A stretch of DNA of 64,000 nt from positions 1 through 64,000 of the forward strand of contig NZ_JSEP01000007.1 in NCBI RefSeq assembly GCF_001624695.1, read 5' to 3'. Below are positions 10,055 to 19,574 of this stretch, piece by piece. Positions within the stretch are counted from its first letter, which is position 1. The number at the start of each line of letters is the position of its first letter. The stretch comes from Labrenzia sp. OB1 (GTDB lineage Bacteria > Pseudomonadota > Alphaproteobacteria > Rhizobiales > Stappiaceae). A program made the position numbers and the translations under genes. The notes under the pieces are model-generated. The model was not told the origin of the DNA. It was given only the letters and a program-made list of their open reading frames with translations, and searched no databases.

Positions 10055-10843
10055 TCAAGCGGACATTCCACGCGAAATCAAAAAATTGGGGGTCTTGCGG
10101 ATCTGACGCGACATGAATTGCTGCTTATCGCGTGCAGTGATGACAACCACACTGCCGCGGCCAACGGGCTGGATTGCAACGATGCCAGCTTCGCGCGCTA
10201 ATTTATTAAACAGCTCGAATTTGGCAACCGCTCCAGTATCTTTCATGTCGCGGCAGAAGAAAATCACTTCCGAGGGTTGCCAGCTTACACCGTTCCATAT
10301 TTCTCCCAGCATGCCGCGATCCTGACGGTAAGGCACATTCAGTTGTCGCTCGACATAATGAATAAATGTTGAGCCAGCATCGAAGTTGATATTGCAGACT
10401 TTACCCCCGACGTCCAGAAAACGCTCCCAGAAACTCCCCCTTCCAAAGCAGTCCTTTGAGACATCTTCCGTCAACTGCTTTTTCATGGAACCGACGGCAG
10501 CAACCGAAAACATCGGCTCGACCGATCGGCAGGCTTGCGGCAACTTGCGTACATATTCCGATAGAGAACCACATGCAGACGGGGTGACCGCGGGTTCAAA
10601 CCGACGTTCAGGCTTATCCGAGCCAAACGAATAGCTGAAAGTCGGAACAACAAGGGTTCCTTCCGGCCCGATAACATCGAACAGGGCATCGACCGTCCTG
10701 CCGCAGAGCTCATCCAGAGACCGGGCGCCCTCCATCCTGCCGGAATAGCCGACATTAGAATGCACGAAGATTACGTCGCCTGACTTTATGCCGCAGCGTG
10801 ATACCGCCTCGGACAGGTCATCTGCCGTGTAGGATCCAGTCAT
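10055..10843 (-). CDS. AAC(3)-family N-acyltransferase
   Basis: The 262-residue protein belongs to the aminoglycoside 3-N-acetyltransferase family, members of which in polysaccharide clusters acylate amino sugars. It has the N-terminal DVIFVHSNVGYSG motif, TLVVPTFSYSFG, and the expected catalytic His in DAGSTFIHYVE. Resistance is unlikely: its start overlaps the stop of an acyl carrier protein gene (ATGA, 10840-10843), so its acyl donor may be an acyl-ACP. It is the sixth gene of a compact cassette immediately upstream of pseB. The acceptor is presumed to be an amino sugar or the nonulosonic acid itself; the acyl group cannot be read from sequence. Confidence 0.75.
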   Translation of the reverse strand: MTGSYTADDLSEAVSRCGIKSGDVIFVHSNVGYSGRMEGARSLDELCGRTVDALFDVIGPEGTLVVPTFSYSFGSDKPERRFEPAVTPSACGSLSEYVRKLPQACRSVEPMFSVAAVGSMKKQLTEDVSKDCFGRGSFWERFLDVGGKVCNINFDAGSTFIHYVERQLNVPYRQDRGMLGEIWNGVSWQPSEVIFFCRDMKDTGAVAKFELFNKLAREAGIVAIQPVGRGSVVVITARDKQQFMSRQIRKTPNFLISRGMSA

Positions 10844-11115
10844 GGTGTCCGTTTGTCCCGGATGATGTCTGCCAGACCGGAGACCTTCGAGAAAGTCCTG
10901 TTCTGAAAATCGTCTTCATCGAACTTGATGCCGAACTCCTGCTCGGCAGCCTCGATCAGCATGATGACCCCGAAGGAATCGATATATTCCGCAGCAAAAA
11001 AGTCGGCGCTTTCCATGTCATCGTCCGCCAGAGACGCAAGAGTCGGGTTCTGCTCCCTGAACCAGTTGATCAGCCAAGAAAGTTCCACCGCGCGCTCCTG
11101 CAGTTCAATGTTCAT
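10840..11115 (-). CDS. Acyl carrier protein
   Basis: This is a 91-residue acidic, helical protein. The phosphopantetheine attachment serine is expected to be Ser47 in YIDSFGVIML, a DSxGxx variant of the usual DSL motif, followed by EQEFGIKFDEDDFQNRTF, typical of ACP helix II-III. A TTG start at 11121 is possible, but the ATG at 11115 has AAGAAGAG six bases upstream. It sits between a cyclase gene (12 bp gap) and the AAC(3)-like gene (ATGA overlap), so it probably carries the acyl group made by this cassette. Confidence 0.85.
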   Translation of the reverse strand: MNIELQERAVELSWLINWFREQNPTLASLADDDMESADFFAAEYIDSFGVIMLIEAAEQEFGIKFDEDDFQNRTFSKVSGLADIIRDKRTP

Positions 11116-11127
11116 TTGCAACTCTTC

Positions 11128-11793
11128 TTATCCTGTTCTTCCAAGACAACGCACGGGCGCACCGTCTCCTTCATGGATTTTCAGGGGCAGAACAATGAGT
11201 TCGAACGCATCGACATTCCCCAAAGACCTCAGATTGGTCACATATTCAACAAGGATCACGTCTTTGCCCAGCAGGATGTAGTGGTTCGGCGAGTCGTTGT
11301 CCGAGGTGCGACCGTTTCTGGGATTGTCCGGCATGGGCGTATCCATCGCCAGGACCTTGACGCCGACATCAACCAGATACTGCGCACATTCCTCGGAAAG
11401 AAACGGGTGGTCCGTATAGTACTCTTCCGAATTGATTTGATCGGACCAGTCGAACCGCAGCATGAGGCGCTCCGGTGTGCGGCCGGTCAGCTTGCGTTCC
11501 ATGTCAGCTTTGCTGACTTCGGCAAACGGGCCGAAGTCGGTCATGTTCAACAGCACGCAATCACCGACGAACAACGCTGGGTCCAACTCGTCAATGGTCT
11601 TTCCACCGACGATGAAGTGCCGCGGCGCGTCCATGTGCGTGCCGGAATGAGTGCCTAGCACCAGTTTCCGGGTTTCGCGCTTCTCGTAATGAAGTCGGCC
11701 CAACTGGCTGATTTCAACAAGCGGATGCCAATAGACCGGAAATGTCGTCATCCCTTCGCGCAGAGTTAACGTGAGATCCACCACTTCAGACAT
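11128..11793 (-). CDS. Cyclase-family metal-dependent hydrolase (kynurenine formamidase-like)
   Basis: The 221-residue protein belongs to the Cyclase family (PF04199), whose known members include bacterial kynurenine formamidase KynB and isatin hydrolase. The metal-binding motif HSGTHMDAPRHF is at 49-60 (His49, His53, Asp55, His59). Its length fits the family. It is packed between a VOC protein and an ACP gene with 12-bp gaps, so it probably processes an intermediate of the acyl chain, for example by opening or closing a ring, lactone or amide. The exact reaction is not predictable. Confidence 0.8.
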   Translation of the reverse strand: MSEVVDLTLTLREGMTTFPVYWHPLVEISQLGRLHYEKRETRKLVLGTHSGTHMDAPRHFIVGGKTIDELDPALFVGDCVLLNMTDFGPFAEVSKADMERKLTGRTPERLMLRFDWSDQINSEEYYTDHPFLSEECAQYLVDVGVKVLAMDTPMPDNPRNGRTSDNDSPNHYILLGKDVILVEYVTNLRSLGNVDAFELIVLPLKIHEGDGAPVRCLGRTG

Positions 11794-11805
11794 GTTTTAG
11801 CGACC

Positions 11806-12612
11806 CTATTTCTTTGTGATTTCGATAAGCTCTAGCAGTTCACCGTTTGGTCCGGAAGCAAGCAGAATTCTCAATGCCTTACCATTCACCTCCAGATCGA
11901 AGATTTCACCGACCTGTCGTGCCGATGCCTGACGCAGTTTCTCGGCATCCACCTCGATCGACGTCGTCAAACAGGCCAGGCACGGCCATCCCGCGTCGTC
12001 CAGGTATCTGTGTTCCTCAACGTTTCCGTGTTCCTCGACAAGCAGCAGTTCCAAGCGCCATTTCGGCATGAGGGCGGGCGGTTTTACAACCGCCCAGCGA
12101 CGGCCGCCAGTGACGCCCTGCCGGTCGATTTTGCAGGACAGTCCTGACGAAAAGAAGGAGAGGCTCGCGTCAAGATCGGCAACGGTCAGCACGCCAGCAT
12201 GGAGGCAGCTAGTCTCGCAGACCGGACGCAGATAACAATAGGTGTCCAGCCCGGAAAGCGCAAACCGGCCGAAGCCGTTGCCAAAGGCGGCAGCGAGGCA
12301 TTCGCTTTCGCAATCTTCCGCAGGTTCCACTGTCACTGCGTCGACGGTCACATCCAGGACGGGCGTATAACCATTCCGGCCGCCCCTATGCATGACATCA
12401 TGTGCCGTCAGCTCAATCGCCGATCCGTTGTCCGGGTCATACACGGCGATATCGTGGAGCGGCCCATACTCTGATAGAAGCGCCCGTTTTTGCGGGGCGT
12501 TGGCGACCCCCCGGTCGGCAAAACGCTCGGCCAGACCCAGCGAATCAAGAGCCCGCTGCCCCGTTTCCAGATCCGCGCACGTCAGTGCGATATGATCCAC
12601 ACCCACGATCAT
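11806..12612 (-). CDS. VOC-superfamily protein
   Basis: This 268-residue protein has two vicinal-oxygen-chelate-type halves. The first begins VGVDHIALTCADLETGQRAL and the second HAGVLTVADLDASLSFFSSG; each is followed by beta strands ending in LELTAHD- and LELIEITKK-like blocks. VOC enzymes include glyoxalases, epimerases and dioxygenases, so the family alone does not give a reaction. The first half has the usual N-terminal His (VDHIA). The start overlaps the upstream ligase stop as ATGA. Its context points to a step in building the acyl group. Confidence 0.75.
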   Translation of the reverse strand: MIVGVDHIALTCADLETGQRALDSLGLAERFADRGVANAPQKRALLSEYGPLHDIAVYDPDNGSAIELTAHDVMHRGGRNGYTPVLDVTVDAVTVEPAEDCESECLAAAFGNGFGRFALSGLDTYCYLRPVCETSCLHAGVLTVADLDASLSFFSSGLSCKIDRQGVTGGRRWAVVKPPALMPKWRLELLLVEEHGNVEEHRYLDDAGWPCLACLTTSIEVDAEKLRQASARQVGEIFDLEVNGKALRILLASGPNGELLELIEITKK

Positions 12613-14066
12613 GGCGAAACCGGACGCACAAGAAGGCGTTTCTGAATCTTCCCGGTCGGCCCGGTCGGCATCTTGTCGACAGGATAAAACCGCGCGGGCC
12701 GGCTTGCGGCCGGCAATTCGCTGCGGGCACTTTCCCTCAGGTCTTCAAGGACCTGTGCCTCGTCGGCCGACTTTTCCAGAAGCACGAACGCCACGGGTAC
12801 TTCCCCGTAGACATCGTCGCCTTCTCCGACCACCGCAATCTCGGACACACCGGCAACGGACTGGAGCTGCTCTTCGATTGCGGCCGGGCTGACATTGATA
12901 CCCCCGACCACGACGAGGTCCTTCTTGCGGCCCGTGATCTTCAGGCAGGACCGGTCGTCGAACTCGGCCAGATCGCCCGTGCTGAAGGGCTGAAGTCCGT
13001 TCGCCCGGTCGATGGCACCGCTTTCCGGATCCAGATAGCCGGCGAAAAGATAAGGGGTCCTGATCTCCAGTTCCCGATCCTCGGCCACCCCGCTTTCGAT
13101 CCCCTGAAGAAGCGAGCCGACGCTGCCGAGCTCTCCTGAGGAGGGACTGTCGCAGGACACCAGGAGCAGTTCCGACAACCCGTAACTTTGGAGAGGCCGA
13201 ACGCCGTAGCTATCCAGGAATTCCTGGCCGAGAACCGGCGCCATCGGTGCGGTTCCGACAAAAGCATGTCTGAGGTCGCGGGCCGCGTATTCCCTTGAAT
13301 CCTTCGTTCTGTCCAGCTTCATGACCATGCGCAGCATGGTCGGCGACAGCCAAAACGCGGTGGCCCGGTTGTCGATCACCTGGCGCCAGAAGGATAGCGC
13401 CGTGCGCGGTAGAAGGGCCGGTGCGACGATGATCGTGCCGCCTGCCATGAGCGGACACAGGATGGTATTGAGGAGACCGGCCATGTAGTACATCGGCATG
13501 ACGTGCATCATGCGCTGCTCCGCGTCGCAGCCGAGTTGGGTATTGAAGGCGCCCGCGTTTGCCAGCATTCGTTCCGCGCAATGGGCGACCCCCTTGGGCC
13601 TGCCTGTGGTGCCGGACGTGAAATTCACCGAAAAAATGTCATTGTCGTCGTAGTCGGCAGAGACAGGCTGTGCCCGGGCATTCGGCGCCTCGTCAAGTGC
13701 CGCATCGAGGCAGGCAAGCAACGCTTCAGGCTCCACGGTCACGTCCGGCCGGAATACGGAGCCGATATACTCGATATCTTGCTGCGGACTGTCCGGGCTC
13801 ACCGGACAGATAACGATCCGGTGGCGCAGACAGGCGAGATAGAGCACCAGTAGCGCCAGGCAGTTGGGCATCACGGCAAGAACCCGGCTCTGCGGTGCGG
13901 CGCCCAGGTCTTCCAGATATGCCGCGACTCGGTCGGCCGCATGCAGAAGCTGGGCTCCGGACACGGTCCTTCCTTCAATCAGCGAGACGACCGTCTCCCT
14001 TTCGGCCGCAGCCCGGATCCTGGCAAAAAAAGTGGAACGCAACATCGTGTCGGGTGACCGTTTCAA
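12609..14066 (-). CDS. AMP-forming acyl-CoA/ACP ligase
   Basis: The 485-residue protein is a class I adenylate-forming enzyme. The P-loop-like motif FTSGTTGRPKG is at 149-159, followed by LQSYGLSELLL (substrate/adenine region), YLFAGYL and FSTGDLAEFDDRSCLKITGRKKDLVVVGGINVSP (hinge and start of the mobile domain), and the conserved C-terminal Lys in PTGPTGKIQKR. It would activate a carboxylic acid, probably for loading on the ACP encoded three genes downstream. ATGA overlaps link it to the aldolase upstream and the VOC gene downstream. Confidence 0.85.
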   Translation of the reverse strand: MKRSPDTMLRSTFFARIRAAAERETVVSLIEGRTVSGAQLLHAADRVAAYLEDLGAAPQSRVLAVMPNCLALLVLYLACLRHRIVICPVSPDSPQQDIEYIGSVFRPDVTVEPEALLACLDAALDEAPNARAQPVSADYDDNDIFSVNFTSGTTGRPKGVAHCAERMLANAGAFNTQLGCDAEQRMMHVMPMYYMAGLLNTILCPLMAGGTIIVAPALLPRTALSFWRQVIDNRATAFWLSPTMLRMVMKLDRTKDSREYAARDLRHAFVGTAPMAPVLGQEFLDSYGVRPLQSYGLSELLLVSCDSPSSGELGSVGSLLQGIESGVAEDRELEIRTPYLFAGYLDPESGAIDRANGLQPFSTGDLAEFDDRSCLKITGRKKDLVVVGGINVSPAAIEEQLQSVAGVSEIAVVGEGDDVYGEVPVAFVLLEKSADEAQVLEDLRESARSELPAASRPARFYPVDKMPTGPTGKIQKRLLVRPVSP

Positions 14067-15118
14067 AGAATGTCCTGCTCTTGACCGAAATACTGACGTA
14101 GCGGGAAACGGTGGCGGAAGTTGTTTTTCGTATCCTGGGCGGAAATCTCCCTTGCTAGCTCATCCACGAGACCCGCCGGCGCCGTATCGCGCGTCTGTTC
14201 GCACAGATCCATGATCAGCACCCGCGGATCGACATTGTGAGCGATGCAGGCGTCCCGGATGACGGACATGTAGCTGGAATGAAACCCCGCAAGGCCGCAG
14301 GCCAGATCCACTGAATCCAAACCGACTTGAGTCAGGAAAGGCCGGACAAGGAGTTCCGACGTGTCCATCAGCCGGAAAAGATCGTAGTCGTGCTCATGGC
14401 CCATACGGTCCAGGATCGCCACAAAGTGCTCAGTGATAGTGTTGCCCGTACAGCGACCCATGCCCTGAAGCGAGGAATCGATCACTTCCACACCCAACTC
14501 CATCGCCTTCAGAGCATTGGCATTTGCCAGACCAAGATTGTTGTGCGCGTGAAATCCGAGCGCAATATCGGTGGCATCCCTTGTCGCGGTAATATAGTCT
14601 TCAACGGTCTGCGGCAGCATATTGCCGGCGGAATCCACCACATAGGCTATGTCCGCGCCGAAGGCTCCTGCCGTCGCGCAGGCCTTTGCGAACTCGGTCG
14701 GCGGGCGACTGTAGCTCTTCATGAAGTTAACAGCGACGAACATCCCAGCCTTCTTCGCCCTTGCGACAAACGCCTCCGCGGCATCGACCCTGTCGATGGA
14801 GACGCCAAGGCGGACAAAATCCATGTCGTGGTCGATGGCTGAGTCAAGATCTGGCAATTCAGCGATTCCAGGGATGCAGAACATACCCCAGGATCCGTTC
14901 TTGACAGTATCCGCCGTTGCTTTCATGTAGGCTTCGTCGGTCTCGCGCGCGACACCCTCGCCCTTGCGACTCGCTCCGAGACCTACGCCATGCCCGACTT
15001 CAATAAAATCGATCCCCGCCTCATCCAATTCCCTTGCGATCTGGCGCGTGTCGTCAACAGAAAACTGAAAATTTATTACATAGGATCCGTCGCGTAGAGT
15101 GGTGTCCAATAGCTTCAT
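14063..15118 (-). CDS. HMGL/4-hydroxy-2-oxovalerate aldolase-like TIM-barrel enzyme
   Basis: The 351-residue protein is in the HMGL-like/DRE-TIM family, which includes 4-hydroxy-2-oxovalerate aldolase and isopropylmalate synthase. LLDTTLRDGSY opens the barrel with the metal- and base-binding DTTLRDG (5-11), and GFHAHNNLGLANAN gives the metal-binding HxH(N) motif. The chosen ATG at 15118 has AGGA eight bases upstream and starts right at the domain; the open frame continues upstream without support. It is the first gene of the acyl cassette and would make or split a C-C bond in a 2-oxo or hydroxy acid. Confidence 0.82.
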   Translation of the reverse strand: MKLLDTTLRDGSYVINFQFSVDDTRQIARELDEAGIDFIEVGHGVGLGASRKGEGVARETDEAYMKATADTVKNGSWGMFCIPGIAELPDLDSAIDHDMDFVRLGVSIDRVDAAEAFVARAKKAGMFVAVNFMKSYSRPPTEFAKACATAGAFGADIAYVVDSAGNMLPQTVEDYITATRDATDIALGFHAHNNLGLANANALKAMELGVEVIDSSLQGMGRCTGNTITEHFVAILDRMGHEHDYDLFRLMDTSELLVRPFLTQVGLDSVDLACGLAGFHSSYMSVIRDACIAHNVDPRVLIMDLCEQTRDTAPAGLVDELAREISAQDTKNNFRHRFPLRQYFGQEQDIL

Positions 15119-15503
15119 AATAAATGTCCTGCGCGCCAGCAACTTCCTGACCACGTCGGTCGGTGTATGGTCCATGCCGGACTGGCGGGCCGGTCACGTT
15201 CCGAAGAGTGTGTTTCACCTAAGCGGTATTGACCACTGATGCAAGCTTGGCTTGGGAGGGAAAGCGCCGTTCGGGGCCCAGGCAAACCCGGCTGAAGTTC
15301 TCTTCCACTGTCAATCGAACTCACAGGTGCCTGAGCACCCCGAATGCTTTCAATGCCCCCCTCGAACGCATCGACCAAGACCCGCAGTTGTCTCGGCCAA
15401 CGTCGCGAAAGGTGTGAAAATGAAGCAAATTCCCCGCACTTCCGCTTCTCGATGACGAGCAATCCGCTTCAAACCATTTCAGTAACGTTTGTGAGACCGT
15501 GAC
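15119..15503. other. 385-bp gap between the large GT gene and the acyl/pse operon
   Basis: No supported gene is seen here. A leftward open frame (15115-15462) has no recognisable domain and its translation is Arg/Ser/Pro-rich in the manner of a chance frame. The gap lies upstream of the 13-gene run and is the natural place for its promoter. I could not pick out convincing -35/-10 boxes. Confidence 0.5.
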
Positions 15504-18500
15504 CTAGACTGCGGTTTCGTGGCCACGCTTGAAGGCGCGGTAACGTTCATAGTCTCCTTCGGTGGCCACACCGCTTTCACCCGGAACGAATTCGCGCACG
15601 TACTCGTCCGCCATTCTTTCCACCGAGGGGTCACCGGAGCCCTGCCATCTTTCGATGTCCTCCCGGATCCAGTAGTAGGGGCCGACAGGGTCGTTTGTCG
15701 CGGGACGGGGACAGTACCTGTAGGGTGAAAAAACCGCATCGCTGCCCATCTTCTGCAGATAGTCGATCGCAAGGCCGGCGTTGTCCGGATGCTGCTTCAG
15801 GCTGTCCGGATCGCGGATCATCCGCTCGTAGTCCGCTCTACTTTGGGGGGCGATCAGATCGACCGGATAGTCGATCGTTCCGAAATGCGCACAGATGACG
15901 ACGGGCAGCCCCCAGACGCTCATTTCCAGACAGGAGGTGCCGTTCCACAAAATGGCGACGTCCATCATGTCCTTGAGCTTACTGTTGTTGAACCAGTCAT
16001 GCCCCAGAAGGATAACGTTGTCCGGAATTTCAACGCTGATGCCCTCGCACAGCGTCTGGGTCAGATGGCGCGCGATCTCGGGCCTTAGTTCATGGGGATG
16101 CGGTTTCACGAGCAAAAGCGTATCGCTGTCGCGGGCGCAATCGATGGTGTGATTGAGCCAATCCAGAATGTCGTGATGCGCGGGGCCGCCATCATAGGGC
16201 ACGCCGAGGTCGCACAGCACCTTTCCGTAGCAAACCACGACCTTGCCGCCGCCTGCCCTGTGGTCCCGAATGCGTTTTTCGACCGCCGCAACAACGGGTG
16301 TCAGGTCCGTGACACCGACACGGTCAGCCGTCAGAACGGATTTCAGGCGCTCCTTTTCGACTTCGCTATCCGCCGGCTGCTCCAGCATGTCTCGGCGGAC
16401 GATGAGCGGAGAGCGGATAAAGGGCCGCACAGTCATGTCCCGGACCCCCATCGTTGAGGCTACCTTCGTGCCCAGGTTGGAGAAGTAGTTCTCGTAGCCG
16501 TTAATGTGAAAGACAAGATGCATGTCGTCCCTGTAGCCGACTTCCGCGCAATATTCTTTGAAGATGTAGGATGGAGATGTCTGGGCAGAAACCGCCATGA
16601 ACCGGACCGGCAAATCTTTCAGCACTGGGTTCGCTTGGATGCTTTTACAGACGGAGACCGCGCGATCGCATTTCAATAACTGGGTGTAGAAGAATTTCCA
16701 GATCGGCGCCTGCTCGATATCGATGTCGAAGCGGCGGTAACAGTTCGCCAGATATTCGAATACACCCTGGAAATAGTTTATCCCGTCACATTCCAGAACC
16801 TTGTTCTTCCAATCGATCTTCCAATCGTTCTTGAGTGTCCGGTCATAGTATGGCTCGTCGCTGAGCGTGGTATAATTATAGCTGATGATGCCATGATACT
16901 TGTCGATCTCGTCCAATCCGGTCGGCTCCTTGGGCAGGATTCCGGTTCCAAGATAGACTGTTGCATAGCTGCGCTTGCGCAACTCACCCAGCACGGGAAC
17001 TCCCATTGCCATGGTGTTCTGTGCGTCATAGGGTAGTATGAAAATCACCCCTTTCGGCTTAGTTGGCTGTGGGACTTTAGACAGAAGTTCCGCGCAGGAC
17101 TTGTAGAATGTCTTGCGTTCGCGGTCTTGCGTGAGGTCATGCAGTTGCTTGAAGATTGAGGGAGTGTCCCCACTTTTGAGCAGATTGTTGCGAAAAATAA
17201 CTTCTGCACGATCCAACTGCTCGAGTCCCTCATCCATGCGCCCTTGCGCGAAAAGGTGATCGCTTGCCATGCGCCGGACATGCCAATTCATCCGGAACTC
17301 GCCGCGCGCAGCGACCTGAAGCCGTTCGTCGACCTTACTAAACTTACACATCCGAATACCGATTCGAACCAGATCCTGCTGGATGAGCGCGTTCGCCTTG
17401 AACCGCACAGCTGCGATCTCGGACGCCTCGTGCAGCATATCGCACGCAGCGGCGGAAACCGGCGCGTTGGCAGTCGCCAATTGCTCAAGCGCTCTGATGT
17501 ACCTGCTCAGTGGCTTGGCAGCGCCGGATCGAGGCAATGCTGCCTCGACAGCTGCGCTTCCTCCTGCAAGATGCTCGCCCATCAACTTTTCCAGCTCCAC
17601 AAACTCGCCGGAGCGGATCGCGTCGCAGTCGTAACCGACGGCGACAAAGCTAATCAAAGCAGTCCAAAACCCTGCATCCGTCTTGCCCTGCCAGTTGAGC
17701 CTCATGAACTGGGTCGCGAGATTGTCCGCCAAGTCGGACATGATGCGCTCACGACCGGACATATTGCGTTGGGTGATCACCTCGTTGTTGTTAACCAGGT
17801 TGAGCAGCGAAACCAAATACGCCAACTCGTTCCTGTTGTGCCGTATGATTAGCGCGATCAATTCGTGTGGAATATCGAAGTCTTCCCGGTGCAACACTTT
17901 GATCACAGCGTTCGACAGCGTCCTGGTGGGACTTCGTTGCACGTTCGGTAACTTAGCCCAGTTCGCGAACAGGCTGTAAAGGAGGTCGATTAGAGCCACC
18001 CTGCTGTGTTCATCCAAGCAGCTTTGACCGAAGGACGCCAGAAGCTGGTCCAGCTCGTAGAGGCAATTCAGCGATCGTTCGAGTCGCTTCAGAGTCCGAA
18101 CTGTGAGCCTACTTTGCACGCGCTTAATGCACTCGCGTACGAAGGCGTTCGAAACATTCTGGAGCCTATTGAACGCGCCTTCGTTAAAATAACTATATAG
18201 AATAATCGGTAGATGGCGATCGAAGGTACCGAAATCGTCGGTGGCCGACAAACTCCGTTCAATTTCCTTGCTGTGTCCCGCTAGGTAATGTAGCGCATTG
18301 GTTGTATGAATCGGCCCTACGCCTATATTTGCACCTGGGTGAAAACCCGACAGAAAATCGGACAATATGATCGCCTGTGCCAGGTAATTCGCCTGACCGA
18401 GCATGAAAACGCGTTCGGACCAAACGGCAGCGGCTTGGGCGTCGACATAGGAACCATGATCAGCGACTGGGTCTTCTACGTTAAGAGCGGAGAATTTTTC

Positions 18501-19574
18501 CAAAAGCTTTTCTGCAGAGACGAAGGTTTGCGTGGCGCAATCAAAGATGCAGGTTTGCGGCCGTAACATCTGCCGGGCGATCTGCGCACCGGCAGCGTCA
18601 GCGCCGATCGTCTTCCCGCCGGGTGCGGATTGGCCGATCAGGCGGGTCGCCTTGCCATGTAGTGCAGACTCGGCGCACACATGCGGATCGTCGCTGTAGA
18701 CGGTTCCGGCTGCCTCGTAAAAAACGCAAGGCGGAACGTTGATAACCCGAATTCGGTCCTCGGCGCGGTCAAGCCCGAACCCGTCCAAGCAGGCAGTCTT
18801 GTTCCAGCTGCCAAAGGAGACGAAAAGAAGGGATCGATCGCCACTGGTCATCTTGATATCGGCCTCGATCCATTCCGCTATCGCGCCATTTCTGTCCCGT
18901 TTACAGCGGCTGCTCAGAACCACTAGGTCGAAGTCTGTGCGCTCGGGCAACATTTCTGCTAGCACCTTGCGATAGCTTTCGCCATGAGAGCGGGCAAACC
19001 CGGAGATCAGCGAAACGTGCTGGGATGCAAGGTCTTCAAGACTTGAGGAAAAATTGCGCAAACGCTCGTGCCATCCGGGTCCGGCGGCCGCGTCATTGTC
19101 CGCGACTGTGTAGCGGCATGGCGCGCAACGAAGGTCTGCAAGGAAAGTGGAAAGGTCACCGGTGGACGGAATTCTGATCAAGTGACCGGACCAAAAGTCA
19201 GTGGGGTCACACGCATCCTGAGACCGCATAAAGTCGTTTAAAGGCGCCCAAACCGCGACATGGACGGCCGTTCCAACGGATCTCAAATAGTCGATCTGAT
19301 CAACAACGTCTTCCACAACTGCCGCGCTCACGACGATGGAGCCAGCGCCGCCGTAACGAGCACGGTACGATCCGGACGCGAAAGCGGCCTTGTCGCAGAA
19401 GTCAACGCGGCCAACTGCGCCGATCAGCTGAGCAAAACATTTGTCAAGGTTTCGCGGAAGAGCCACGCAAAGCACATCATCGCTGCTGGAAACATGGTCC
19501 GAACATTTCTGGTCCAGATTGAACTCTTTCTTCCCAAAAATTTTGATATTTCCCAACGCGTTTAAAAACTTCAT
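15504..19574 (-). CDS. Very large capsule-synthesis-like glycosyltransferase
   Basis: This protein has 1,356 residues. The last 500 or so residues resemble capsular polysaccharide/KpsC-type transferases: KGVIFILPYDAQNTMAMGV opens the domain, then LLLVKPHPHELRPEIA and MDVAILWNGTSCLEMSVWG, the phosphate/nucleotide-sugar binding block. The first 850 residues are not recognised, except for a helical stretch (about 480-800) with a repeat-protein feel. ATG 19574 is preferred over the TTG at 19601, though its ribosome site is weak. It lies upstream of the acyl/pse operon on the same strand, so it is a candidate transferase for the modified sugar. Function is inferred. Confidence 0.6.
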   Translation of the reverse strand: MKFLNALGNIKIFGKKEFNLDQKCSDHVSSSDDVLCVALPRNLDKCFAQLIGAVGRVDFCDKAAFASGSYRARYGGAGSIVVSAAVVEDVVDQIDYLRSVGTAVHVAVWAPLNDFMRSQDACDPTDFWSGHLIRIPSTGDLSTFLADLRCAPCRYTVADNDAAAGPGWHERLRNFSSSLEDLASQHVSLISGFARSHGESYRKVLAEMLPERTDFDLVVLSSRCKRDRNGAIAEWIEADIKMTSGDRSLLFVSFGSWNKTACLDGFGLDRAEDRIRVINVPPCVFYEAAGTVYSDDPHVCAESALHGKATRLIGQSAPGGKTIGADAAGAQIARQMLRPQTCIFDCATQTFVSAEKLLEKFSALNVEDPVADHGSYVDAQAAAVWSERVFMLGQANYLAQAIILSDFLSGFHPGANIGVGPIHTTNALHYLAGHSKEIERSLSATDDFGTFDRHLPIILYSYFNEGAFNRLQNVSNAFVRECIKRVQSRLTVRTLKRLERSLNCLYELDQLLASFGQSCLDEHSRVALIDLLYSLFANWAKLPNVQRSPTRTLSNAVIKVLHREDFDIPHELIALIIRHNRNELAYLVSLLNLVNNNEVITQRNMSGRERIMSDLADNLATQFMRLNWQGKTDAGFWTALISFVAVGYDCDAIRSGEFVELEKLMGEHLAGGSAAVEAALPRSGAAKPLSRYIRALEQLATANAPVSAAACDMLHEASEIAAVRFKANALIQQDLVRIGIRMCKFSKVDERLQVAARGEFRMNWHVRRMASDHLFAQGRMDEGLEQLDRAEVIFRNNLLKSGDTPSIFKQLHDLTQDRERKTFYKSCAELLSKVPQPTKPKGVIFILPYDAQNTMAMGVPVLGELRKRSYATVYLGTGILPKEPTGLDEIDKYHGIISYNYTTLSDEPYYDRTLKNDWKIDWKNKVLECDGINYFQGVFEYLANCYRRFDIDIEQAPIWKFFYTQLLKCDRAVSVCKSIQANPVLKDLPVRFMAVSAQTSPSYIFKEYCAEVGYRDDMHLVFHINGYENYFSNLGTKVASTMGVRDMTVRPFIRSPLIVRRDMLEQPADSEVEKERLKSVLTADRVGVTDLTPVVAAVEKRIRDHRAGGGKVVVCYGKVLCDLGVPYDGGPAHHDILDWLNHTIDCARDSDTLLLVKPHPHELRPEIARHLTQTLCEGISVEIPDNVILLGHDWFNNSKLKDMMDVAILWNGTSCLEMSVWGLPVVICAHFGTIDYPVDLIAPQSRADYERMIRDPDSLKQHPDNAGLAIDYLQKMGSDAVFSPYRYCPRPATNDPVGPYYWIREDIERWQGSGDPSVERMADEYVREFVPGESGVATEGDYERYRAFKRGHETAV

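Noticed and set aside
10055..10843. Aminoglycoside resistance gene
   Set aside because: The family matches, but the gene overlaps an acyl carrier protein gene inside a sugar operon, which fits sugar acylation better.
15115..15462. 115-residue leftward open frame upstream of the aldolase
   Set aside because: No domain, composition like a chance frame, and the aldolase start is well supported at 15118.
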